Shown here piece after piece: positions 8,263 to 19,620 of a stretch of DNA of 64,000 nucleotides. A program made the position numbers and the translations under genes. How positions within the stretch are numbered: the stretch's first letter is position 1; every line of letters begins with the position of its first letter. Origin of the DNA: Psoroptes ovis (lineage: Eukaryota > Arthropoda > Arachnida > Sarcoptiformes > Psoroptidae); NCBI GenBank assembly GCA_002943765.1, contig PQWQ01000002.1, forward strand, positions 2,914,001 to 2,978,000, read 5' to 3'. The notes beneath the pieces are model-generated. The model saw only the letters and a program-made list of their open reading frames with translations, was not told where the DNA came from and searched no databases.

Positions 8263-10425
8263 AGATCTGTTTACGACCAAATCAATCGCAAATATTCGCA
8301 ATATCAGTCTGATGTGATCTAATATAGCAATAATCAAAAATTATATCGTGCTTCCATTATTATGTATAATTTTAACAATTGAACATTTTTTAATTATTCA
8401 CATATTTAGCTGTTATCATTGTTTTAAACAAAATTTTTGTCAGAAAATCTTGAAATTTTGATTTTGTAAAATTTAAATTTGAATTTTTTTGAATTGTTTC
8501 CAATCACCGTCCAATGATGGCGCACTGTTTTCCATTTTTCTTAGTTTATTAAATTTTTATTTTGAATTTTCGAATTCAAATTTTGATTTTCGAAAACAAA
8601 CCTGAGTTTGAATGTTGGGTGTTGTTGCACTTTAATCAAAGATTTAAAAGAAAAATAAATTTTAAAGTGAAAACTAGCTAATTTTTTAATTACATTAATC
8701 ATTTTTCAAAATTGACTTCGAAATACTTCAGCAAAATATTATTTGAAATAATAGCGAAATTAAGTCTAAAAATATTTCATCAACACCATCAAACACCGAC
8801 ATCATCATTGAAAAATGATGGAAAATTTCTGTCAACGACTTTTTTTCTTTGATCAATGAACGAATGAATGTACAAACGACAATTTTGCTTTCAATTTTGA
8901 GAAAAATTTCAAGGAATTCGACCTTTCACCTTTGTTTTCAGCCATAACAGGACGCAATTTGGCGAAACGGTTTTTTTGAAAATTTTTTTTTTGATATCAA
9001 ATCCATACGTCAAATACCTTTACAAGCAGATGGTTTATCTCTCTTAGGGTTGTGGCATTAATATAAATGTATGGTGCGTATTAAGCATTCGATTACACCA
9101 CAGGCATAGGCGCACACACTTGCATATTCACACTAATCGATGGTATTTTACAGTGAAACTCATGACCAAGATCCTGTCATCTTGACGATAATGATGGTTA
9201 CACACACTCACACACACACACACATACACTGATGGTGGTTATTGACCACAAACCATTGACCGATACCGTTGACTAATGTGTGTTGTGTTGACTATTATCA
9301 TCATATATGGACATTTATGTGAAAAAAAAATAATTTCAAATTATTTTTTAATTAATTCAATTAATTAATCTTAATTATTAATTACGGAAATTTTTTTCGT
9401 TTCGTTTTAGTTTCAGTCTTTCAGTAATCTGTTGTAATATATCGTTAGTTGAAATTAGGACAATTGAAATTGAAAATTAATTTAGAAATATTTTATAAAA
9501 ATATGAATTTCAAAATTTCAAAAATGAAATTTTTTTTTACAAAATACAAATATCATACGGGAGGAGCTTGAATCTTTGAAAAAATTCAAGATTATCATAT
9601 TCATTTCAACTGAATTTAATGTAAACACAGACAGACACCGAAAAAAAAAAATATTTCCATTTCAGAAAATAATGAAAACAACAACATTGATGATGATGGA
9701 AATATGCTGAAATCCGTTCATTTCATTTGTTTTTTTTTTCAATTCGGTATTCAAACGATGTTCATTTTTCAGGGGAAAAAATTCATAAAAATTTTTATCA
9801 TCTCCAAGATCCGAAAAAAATTTTGAATTTACCTCAGCTGTCGCCGGTTCACTGGTGTAAACTACGCTATATATGACGTACTGCTACCTCAATTTTGAAG
9901 ATTAATGATTGAGTATTGAACGTATCAATACGTCATTAGCTTTATACACGTCTCTTTTTGCCATACGCATTATTCACTTCATTTATTCAACCACCAATTT
10001 CGATGTTTAATGGCGGGTGTGTTTGCTGTGTTTTTGATATTTATATTTGTATAAGTGTTTGGTGTACATCAGTGCATAAGTGTGTGGGTGAATAAATGTG
10101 AAATATCAGATATATCTGATTGAGATCTAAAATACACAACACAAACAGTAAACACTCAGTGTTAAGCATCCGACCAATTTTTTATATTTTTTTGAAAAAT
10201 TTCAATTTTTTCATTTATCCGATAGTGAAAAAAATATATTTCAAATAGTAAACTCACATCGTGCAGAGAAATAAACAACTAATTTTGTCAACAAAACAAA
10301 TGTTTTCAAAGTAATCTTCAGCCATAATTCAGTGTTCTTATAATGTGAAAATTAACCAAACACACACTGAAAAATCGAATTTCAAATTGAAATTCTTCTT
10401 TTCACGAAAAATTCGAATTTCGAAC
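8263..10425. other. Non-coding 3' side of NATD1-like gene and following spacer
   Basis: The NATD1 3' UTR begins here. A possible AATAAA lies at 8654-8659. A CA-type microsatellite is at 9200-9229. A region of slightly higher GC at 9836-9960 has two inverted CRE-like heptamers (TGACGTA at 9874-9880, TACGTCA at 9929-9935). I see no gene with recognisable similarity. Confidence 0.5.
9200..9229. repeat. CA microsatellite
   Basis: An imperfect (CA)n tract of about 30 bases, interrupted by one T-for-A type change. Confidence 0.85.
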
Positions 10426-10725
10426 ATGTCAAAACACTTTGATGTTGAAATCGTTGACAATCTTCGAAATTTGATCTTTGCTCATATTTCACTCACCTTT
10501 GATTTTGCTTTTGATTCATTTTTGTTTATTTTGTTTAATTGTTTTAAGGTATAATAATAATAATAATAAATAAATGATTGAAGTTATCACCAACTAAATG
10601 AACCCTTTGATATGTTTTTCCTGAATTCATCAATTTCAGCGATTTTCATTATTATGCAGGTGTGCTCATTTTACCGTATGCTTGTTATTTTCAACAATCA
10701 TCAGTTATCGTCAGTGTTTGAGTAA
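10426..10725 (+). CDS. Candidate small two-exon gene, unknown function (62 aa), weak
   Basis: ATG at 10426 (AAC before it, a good arthropod start context) opens a 41-codon exon ending at AAG|GTATAA (donor at 10549). An acceptor ATTATGCAG ends at 10659. The next exon, 10660-10725, continues in phase 0 for 21 codons to TAA. The predicted peptide begins MSKHFDVEIVDNLRNLIF, has a hydrophobic middle (FDSFLFILFNCF) and ends NNHQLSSVFE. The intron would be 111 bp. I recognise no family. The exon lacks the simple repeats of its surroundings, but a structure like this can arise by chance in AT-rich DNA. Confidence 0.18.
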
Positions 10726-11521
10726 AATTTGTTTCCTATAAATTAGTCTTCACTCTCTTCTATTTGCGGTGAATTACTATGCTTAAATTAATTTCGCTGA
10801 TTCTTGCGTTTTTTCATCTTATATCTTCAGTTCTTCAATTCTCTGAATTCATTCGTTCAATTATTCAACAAAAAAATGATATGAATCTTGATTTTGCAAA
10901 AATATCATAAATGTTATTCAACGCGTTAAATTATTAGGATTATAATAACAATACTATCATATGTAATTATTATTATGAATTATAACATTTCAACAAATAA
11001 TCAACTTACATAAAAATTCAAGAAATTAATTAATTTTATTGTTATTCAATCAGTTAATCACAAACAAACAAAAAGAATAATTTCAATTGTTTATTCACTA
11101 TTGTGCCTTGAATTATGTGTATCTGTGTATGCATTTGTTTCTCCATTTTGTATTCATCATCATCATCAACTAATTGAATCATCATTTTGAGCTATGAAAA
11201 TTTAATTCTTTACTTGTGACATAATTTAAATACTTTAATTCCTGTTTTATTTGCTTATTCAATCTTCAAATTCTTTGTTCAAAAATCTTCATTTTACCAA
11301 TATTTCTTCATAATTTTTCAATTATTCTCTGAATGATATATGAACATATTTATCCATATTTATATATTAAAGGAAAAAAATAGAAACAATTTTGACATTA
11401 ATTTTTATGAATGGAAAAATTTCAATTTTTTTCATTTTTCGCTCAGCTCAAATGAAAATTTCACATGTGATTTTATGATTGGAGAGATGTTTTGTGTGTA
11501 TATATGTGTGTTTATTTTTGA

Positions 11522-11547
11522 TTTTTTTTTTTTTTTTTTTTTTTTTT
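11522..11547. repeat. Poly(T) tract, 26 bases
   Basis: The longest uninterrupted T run I noticed in the window. No recognisable retroposed sequence is attached to it. Confidence 0.9.
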
Positions 11548-14500
11548 GAAAAAAGCATATCACCTAAGTAAATCGACAATAATTTCACACTTTAAAGATT
11601 CTAATCTTCTATTTGTAATGTGAATTCTTTACTAAAAACGTGAACATATGAATCAAATGTTGAATATTCTGCTTTCTTCTACAAAATATTTGATTAAATA
11701 TAAATGTAACCCAAGTTCCTATTCATCGAAATTAATTGAAATTCTTTCAGAAATCAACTGTAAGGTAAGTTCATTTTCACTCTTTTAATTTATAATATCT
11801 TTTTCCATTATTATATCAGAGTTTTCGAAATAATTTAATTAAAACCAATGGTTTTTTCTTTTAAATTAGTTCAATTCAATTCCGAATAATTTTTTTATTT
11901 AAATTTTTGAGAATTCCTTCTAAAACGCCCCCACACAATAATTTTTCTTCTCCTTTTAAAAAGAATATTCTTATGAATAAGAATCTAAATAAATCATTGA
12001 CTATCTTTTGATATCTTTGAATAGAATTTTTTCATTCCGTGTAAATTCTTTGTACAGAAATTTGTATTAGTACAGAAAATGAAATGAAATGAAATGATCG
12101 ATGATAAAAGAAAAGATTTTTTTTGCCATTTGTAACTACAAATTGTTTTGAATTTAAAATTTTTGCAAGTTAATAATATTCTTACAACAAATCATTTATT
12201 TATTTTAATTTTTTGAATTTGTAAATTTCGAATTCCGTGATTATTCTGTTGTGATTATTCTTATTTATTTTAACTTATCCTGACACAATGATCGATTCTC
12301 GTGTGTGAATCATTATCATCAAAGTCTTTATCCAAATACACCCATGCATTTTTCAATATGAAAAATGATGATGAAAATATCTGTTTGATTGTATCAGTTC
12401 CTTCTTGAATCGATTCTATTGTGTATTGAAGATGTTTTTACAGCAACAGCAACAATCAAACATCTATGACAATACAATCAAAATCCACATGAACATCATT
12501 CAAATTAGAGTTATAAATTAATTATAATTACATATTGTAATTATTATTTGTTTGCTTGTTTGTAAAACAGTAAATTAATTTTTTTAAAAACTTTCTTTGA
12601 ATTTAATGATGTTTACTTTAATTTCAAAATTATTATTGTCATTATTTTTTCCTGTTCAGTGAATTTCTGATGAAAATGAAAAAAATTGAAATTTAAAAAT
12701 TTCACTTTAAATTCATTCAATGAATGTGGTGAAACATGAATGAATGATGTTTATTCAAAATATGAATCTTTAAAATGTCATTTATGAAAATTTTTTCATT
12801 TAATTTTTCGTTTAAAACATTTAAAATTTTCTTTAGTTTTTTCACATCTCATTTACCAAATGAATATTACTGAATTCAATATTCTTCAATGTTTTTCCTC
12901 TATTGAATATGTTTGCCAAAATTGATACGAAATAATCATGATTCTTTTTTCTGTTTGAAAATATTTTCATTAGAAAAATTTGAAAATTTCCGTTAATTTT
13001 TCAAATAAAAATTTTTAGTCTGATTTTATGCTGATAAATGATTTTGGAAGTTATGAATAAAAAAAATATTCACAGACACCAAAACTTTGCACCAAATAAC
13101 CTTTGACATTTTTGTTTGTTGGTCAATGTTTTTTTTGTTTTTGATTTTTTCGAAAAAAAATTTATTATCGGTCATTCAACGTCTGGTGGTCATAGGGCAA
13201 CTTGTTGCTTTTTTTGCTTATCATTTATTTGACATTCAGTCTGTGTTTATTGTTTTTTATCTTTCTTTTGTCAAATGTTTGTGTACAAATCGCATTTTTT
13301 GATGATAGAAAAATAAATTTACATATAAAATTGTGATGAATAATTTAGAATGAATTAATCAGAAAAAATTTTCACAAAAATTCTCATGATTGAAATTTAC
13401 TGCAGCGAATTTCACACTATTTAAAAGAGTTAAAACCTTGACACTCTGCAAAGGACTGTGACTATCCAATTCTCTCACATAATTTCAAAGAGTTCTAATT
13501 CAATGAGTTGAACATTTGACAATTATTAATTGAAAATATGTTAATATCTGAATACCCAAAGAATAGATAATTAGATGCTTTTTTCAAAGTATTTTAGAGA
13601 TGAACTTCAAAAGATATTTTCAAAATGAATTTAAATGTTTATATCGATCATAATTATATTCATAATCAAAGTCTTTAATCTTAAGCGATGCAAAAATTGG
13701 ATAGGAAAAAACCCATTATCTTGTTATGATCAATAAATAAATTGATTTAAGAATATATTTTTCATCAAGGATTATCATCGGTGCACTCTTTTTTTTTGAA
13801 GAAATTTATTATTCATTTTGCTATTTCGGTGATTAATAATTTTAATAATTGATTTATTTCATTAATAATAATCATAATAATATTAAAATGATTGATTGAT
13901 TAACTTGTTCGACATTGAATCTTGTTTGAATCATGTATGTTTCGATTGAATGGTCACAAAATAAGTATACGCATAATATTTAATATTATATCTTTGGATC
14001 AATCGAGATATAGATTATCCAAAAGCGCATATATAACTGTTTTGTTTATTTATTTTCAAATGTAAATTTATTTATTTATTCATTTTATTTTATTCTCTTA
14101 TTTATTCATTTATTTCTAAATGTTAATTTGTGTGGGAAATTTCATATGATTTCCATTCGTTTTTTCTCGTATTAGTTTCTTCTGGCCTAATTCAATGGCA
14201 TTCAAATGGTGTATGTACAGTGTGTGTGCGTTTATTATCTATTTATCCTGTTGAATTTTGTTGTTTTGCTATTTGTTAGTACATTTGTGTGTCTGTGTAT
14301 TTATTTATTTTAAAGATAAAACTTGATTTTTACTTTTTTTTCATTCATTTATTTTATATGAATATTTATTTTCTCCATCAAAGAAAATTAACTGAATTAA
14401 ATCAAAAATAAGAAAAAATCCACGAAACACAACACAACGTGACAATCGTCATTGAACTTTGAATGAAACTCGTAATAATAATAATGTTTCATGAGTTGAA

Positions 14501-14940
14501 ATAAAGGTTTGGTGCTTAGTGTATTTAAAAAAGGACCAAAGTCTTTTTGTATCAAAGATTTATATTCACTTGTATTTTTGTTGCTCATATGTACAAGGGT
14601 GTGTTTCTGGGAAATTGGGTTTATTTCATCCAAAGAAAAAAAGGTTAAATTTTCTCAAAACAAATCTTAGAATACAAATAAGCTAAAAACCTTGACATTC
14701 AAAGTGCATTCTAATGGTGCGTGTTGTATCTATTGATGTTGTTACATACAAATCTAAAAAGAATACGAAGGTCAAATGTTAAAATGGAATGAAATAAACA
14801 AATTTTTTTTGAAAATTTTAAAATTTTTGGATTATTCCATTATTCCATTGCTGCTATTTACGATTGATACTTTTAAGTAATTTGAAAATATTAATCTAGA
14901 ATTCGTTTCTAAAAATAGCCCTAATGAATCCGTTGTTCAC

Positions 14941-14962
14941 ATCATCATCATCATCATCATCA
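14941..14962. repeat. ATC microsatellite
   Basis: About seven uninterrupted ATC units followed by imperfect copies. Confidence 0.85.
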
Positions 14963-15451
14963 ATATCATCGACGATTTATTTCGATTCTCAAGAATGATT
15001 TTGATTTCTTGAAAATCAATTTACAATGGATCATGCCTATTCGATTATAAAAATTTGATTTTTATATGAATTTAGGGCATAAATGATTGAAAATTGAAAA
15101 ACTAATTGAATGTCGTTTGTTTTAATTGAATTCGATCATTACAGAAACAATTAAGAAACAATTATACTGTTTGAGAGACAAATCAATTAATCAATTAATT
15201 GATAAATTAGTCAAAAATTGATCCCTTTTTAATCGTGGTACTATGTGACCTTTTAACATTCAAAGCAAATCAATTATCATTCAATATCAAAAAAGGAGAA
15301 ATTTTATGTTTTTTCTCTAAATTAAATTTGAATGAAATAACGAGAGAAAGCAAAGGGCTCAAAGAGTTTAAGCAATCAAAAGATTTCGCAACAATTTTAT
15401 GCGATTTAAATTTTATGAATGGTGCTTGTGTGTGCGTGCGTGCGTGTGGCG

Positions 15452-15523
15452 TTGGACTAGTTGCGGTCGATGCTGCACCATCATCATCATAATCATCAGC
15501 AGCAGCAACCGCAACTAGTCCAA
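15452..15523. ncRNA. Strong hairpin, possible microRNA precursor
   Basis: TTGGACTAGTTGCGGT (15452-15467) is the exact reverse complement of ACCGCAACTAGTCCAA (15508-15523). Beyond it the stem continues inward with mismatches: 15469-15476 against 15499-15506 pair except at one position. This leaves a loop of about 22 bases. A stem of about 25 bp, a total near 72 bases and GC-rich arms in AT-rich surroundings fit an arthropod pre-miRNA. I do not recognise either arm as a known microRNA, and pairing below the stem is weak. A small fold-back element is the alternative. Confidence 0.3.
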
Positions 15524-16390
15524 TAACATCGTTTATCGATGTTTGAATGGATAATGTTGATAATGATTCATTTCATTTCATTTTTGATGCCACTATCAAT
15601 GATCGATTGATGATGATGATGATGATGATGTATTGATGATAATGGTGATAATATCATTTCTAAGAAATTAATAACTTAAAAATTTTTAAGGAACTTGGAT
15701 ATTTTTGAGCTTATTTTTCAAATCTTGAGATATTTTTCCAAGATATAATATTTTTCGATAAATCTTTAAAACCTTCCATTCAAGCAAATGATTTTGTTGA
15801 AGTTGAACCTGAAAAGGTTTTGACCAGTGAGTTGACAAACAAAGTTGGTATATAAAGCCTGTCTGCTTATTGTTAAAGAGAGCACTTTTTATTGTCACAC
15901 ACACATCAACACATACACCATGTTTATAATTTCATACACAGGACACAATTGAATATTTATATTAAATAAATAAAATTATCAAAAGATTTTGTATTTGTGT
16001 TTGTCTTATACACATTTGTATATTTGTTGTTTATCATATGTTTGTGTTTGTGTTTATGTGTATTAGTGGATAGTTTTGTTACTGTTTCATTTAATTCAAT
16101 TTTTTTGAATACATAAGAAAAATTGCTTTACACACATGCATGTGTAACACATGCATTTTGCACCACCACCACCACCAACCACCGCCACCATCAAAAATCA
16201 ACATCACATCAATATTTATTATCTCGTTATACATTTTTCAAAGAGAAAATATTTCTTATTTTGTTCATTTCTCTCAATTTTTGCTACTCAAACACTGCTG
16301 AAGCGCTGAAACACTGAAATGCTAATCATTCATCCAATACAGAAAGCAATGATTATTATTATTATTTTTCTTTCTAAAATAACAAGTATT
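15524..16390. other. Non-coding spacer with TGA microsatellite
   Basis: I see no gene. It holds a (TGA)n tract at 15608-15630, TTTGTGTTTGTG-type repeats at 16000-16070, and a CACCACCACC run near 16160. Confidence 0.55.
15608..15630. repeat. TGA microsatellite
   Basis: Seven to eight TGA units, uninterrupted. Confidence 0.85.
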
Positions 16391-16493
16391 CGGATCAGTC
16401 AGTCGGTCGGTCGAAATCACGCGGGTCGTTGTCGTCGTCGTAGTTGTTTGCCGCCGTCGTCTTCTTGTTCGTCTTATTAGTCTTCGTATTCAT
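16391..16493. promoter_or_regulatory. CpG-rich island, possible promoter/5' UTR or small exon
   Basis: This ~100-base patch is rich in CG and GTC repeats and stands out from the AT-rich surroundings. On the plus strand it opens with GGATCAGTCAGTCGGTCGGTC, which contains TCAGT, the arthropod initiator consensus, followed by GTCGTC-type sequence as in many arthropod 5' UTRs. On the minus strand an ATG at 16493 opens a 32-codon frame to TGA at 16395 (begins MNTKTNKTNKKTTAA, ends FDRPTD). I cannot decide between promoter, short exon and degenerate trinucleotide repeat. Confidence 0.2.
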
Positions 16494-17693
16494 CCCTTTT
16501 AAGCCTTTAAATACTATTTTTTCATACTTGTTTTTCTCCTTAACGAGAAATTCTTAAGTGCTTTTTTCTCAGCCATCCATTCATTCATACAATGAGAAAA
16601 TTCATTTCATGATTTGAAATACATTCTTTGAAAATGAATGAAAAAAAATTTCATTAAAAACTGCACACATTTTGTTTTTGCCATTCACACCAAGCACAAC
16701 TAACAAATAATGAATTACGAACATTTTGACACATTTTATCATTGAACTTTTGTTTATTTCTCTTTTTTTTGTTTTGTTTTATTTTGTTCATAATTTTATG
16801 ATTCAATAAATTGAAATATTATTAATGAAAATATGATTCAAAAGTGAAACGTGTTGATTTTTGCTTTTTCATTTTCATCTTTTTCTTCATCTTTGAATTA
16901 CTTAATTCATTCATTCATCGATCATTATTATTAAAGAGCACCAACAACAGCAACCTGTTGATTTGATCTGATAAGTTTTCAATTGTAAAGTGATGATTAT
17001 TATTAAATTCAATGAATTTTTTGTCCATTCACATCAAATTCTATGAATAACAATCAACAATTGAAAAAATGGCGCGAATATTTTTTCAAATATTTTTGAA
17101 TTCATTGTTAATCGATACTGATGTGTTCCATATCGATTAATAATAATTAATTCGTTAATTGTGCTTCTTGATATTATGTAATCCAATTATATTTTCTTGA
17201 AAAATGTTTAATACACATTCACACATCCATTTTTTATAATCATCAATTAATTAATAATCATAATGCTAGTTTTTAAGAAAAAATCATGTGAATGTGTAAT
17301 ACTAGTTCCTCTGTAAAAAAATTTTGTCATCAAATTTCCATATTCATGTCCATCATTATCAATGAAAATCATTTTAAAATTACGTAAAACAACGTCGACA
17401 AGCAACGATCGTTTTCAGATATTTGAGAAAAAATCTTGAATTTTTATTTCATCAATCTTTTAATTTTTAAAATTTTTAAATCAAATCAAAATCAATCTAC
17501 CTCAATCGAATCTAATCAAATACAAAAATATAATAATGATAATCTTTATATAACTTATACGTCCACATTAAATTCAGAAATTAATTGCCGCCCAAATTGT
17601 CGACCACCATTTAGATATATCACTTTTTACAAGAAGAAAAGAAACATGTGAATTCATTGAATATTTTTGTTAATAAAAATATTAATTCACTTC

Positions 17694-17734
17694 TACGGGT
17701 TTTATTTACGGGTTTAATAATATTTTACGGGTTT
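17694..17734. repeat. Three short copies of tacgggttt
   Basis: The 9-mer tacgggttt starts at 17694, 17707 and 17726, giving spacings of 13 and 19 bases. GC-containing words repeated this closely are uncommon in this window. No function is apparent. Confidence 0.6.
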
Positions 17735-19600
17735 TAAAAAAATGAAACTAAATGATAATACTAATACGTGCATGTGTGTGTTCTAAATCAATATAAACTC
17801 ATAATTCATTGAAATAATTCATTAATCATAAAAATCATTTCATTTATATTTGTCAATGACTGCCATTTTTCTTCTCCATCCATTAAATTCAATTTAGTTA
17901 AAAACGAATGAACTCTGTTATGAACTTTGCTATTGCTTAATATTTATTCAATGTTCAATTTTTTTTACAATTATTTGTCATTTGTTCAATTATTCAATGA
18001 TATTATTCCATCCAAACTCAATCATCATCATCAACGGATACTTATTCATTCATTCGGCTTATTCGAAAACAATATCTTTATTATTATTATTTATGATTCA
18101 ATTGAACATAAAATTTATGATTTTTGTGGGTATCAGTTTGTGTGTGTCCAAAAATTGTTGTAATTCAATTGAAATTTGACATCATTTCTGCATCATTGTA
18201 TGTGTATGTTTATGCATTAAATGATACACTTGTAAGTATCTAATATTTCTCATTTCTTTTCGTATTTCTTATTTAAAATTAAATTAAATGAATGAATGAA
18301 TCAATGAAAATTTCATTCGAAAAATACTTGATTTTCATTAATCAAATGTAGCAAAATGATTTTATTTTTTTACATCTTTGATTTGATTTGATTTTTTTTC
18401 TTTGATCAGAAATACCAGAAAAAAGAAAAATATCAAAACGACATATTTTTTACATTCAAACATTCATTCATCTATTCATATTCAATGATTTTATATTTGA
18501 AATTATAATCATATTTAAAACGACAACTATGAAACAGATTTAGTTTGATTTAGTTATTTGAAATGAATAAACGACAAAATCATCAAATCAAATCAAATAT
18601 TTTATTTACTTCTCCATTACTTCTTCTGCTGCTATATTCAATTTGATTTGATTTGAACTGTATTTTTATGTATTTTTACTGTATTTCTTGGATAATTATG
18701 ATGATGCAGCAACAGCAGTATCAGCTGCATCAAAATCAGCTACAGCATCAACAACATCAGAGGACATCAAACTTTGTCCTTTAGCCTTTTGCTCTCCATT
18801 TTTTTTCTTCCGAATGAATGAATGAATGATATATCAAGTTATTAAAATCGGCAAACTAAAAATTGCTGATTTAATTTGTACATACACTCAACACAGAGAG
18901 AGTACAAATAAAGCTTAATAAAGTGTATGACGCCCGCCACCGGATCATGTCATCATCGTTGGATTTTGCTGGTTTTTTCGTATTTTTTCAAATATTTAAC
19001 ATTTGAAATTGTTTGATATTAAATAAATTTCAATCTAAAATCTATGAGTTGATGTGTTTCTTAATAATTTTTGTTGGTTATGTGACCAGGTTTTCAAAGT
19101 TAAATATTGAATATTGCTTGAATAAAACTGATGATTGAATGAAAGATCTCGAGAAATCGAGAGAGAACTATGATTTCGATTCATTTAATTATTTTCGATG
19201 ATTCTTATTATTGAATTATGAAATGGTGACACTTTTTTTGTTGATAACAAATGAATGAATGTACAATGATGAATTTCTATATGTATCACAATCATTTTTA
19301 ATTCAGAAAAAAAAACAATCAAGCAATCAAATAACAGTAATTTTCTATTCATTAATTTTGTATTAATTAATCAATCGATTCAAATCGATTGACATTATTC
19401 TCTGACATTAACAACATCATTACTTATTGCTTTTAGCGGTTTTAACACACAATTAAAATTGATTTGTTAAAAAATTAATCAAATTACTTGTTCTTTTTAG
19501 CTTTTATTGTACAAATTTATACATTGTATGACATGCATTACATTTTTTTCTCTCCATTATTTGTTACAATTTATCTGAAAAAATTTGTCGTTTTTATTGA

Positions 19601-19620
19601 AAATAAATAAATAAATAAAT
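19601..19620. repeat. AATA microsatellite
   Basis: Five tandem AATA-type units, with further imperfect units to about 19633. Confidence 0.8.

Larger units (their letters stand above)
10726..15451. other. AT-rich non-coding stretch
   Basis: I see no gene. Contents are AT-rich sequence with TTTATTT-type repeats (about 14041-14110), a 26-base T tract at 11522-11547 and an ATC microsatellite at 14941-14962. Open frames here are short, often lack ATG starts and are rich in Phe/Ile/Lys codons expected from base composition. Confidence 0.55.

Noticed and set aside
9884..9891. CTACCTCA, a perfect let-7 seed match
   Set aside because: An 8-mer occurs by chance at this frequency and nothing shows that it lies in a 3' UTR.
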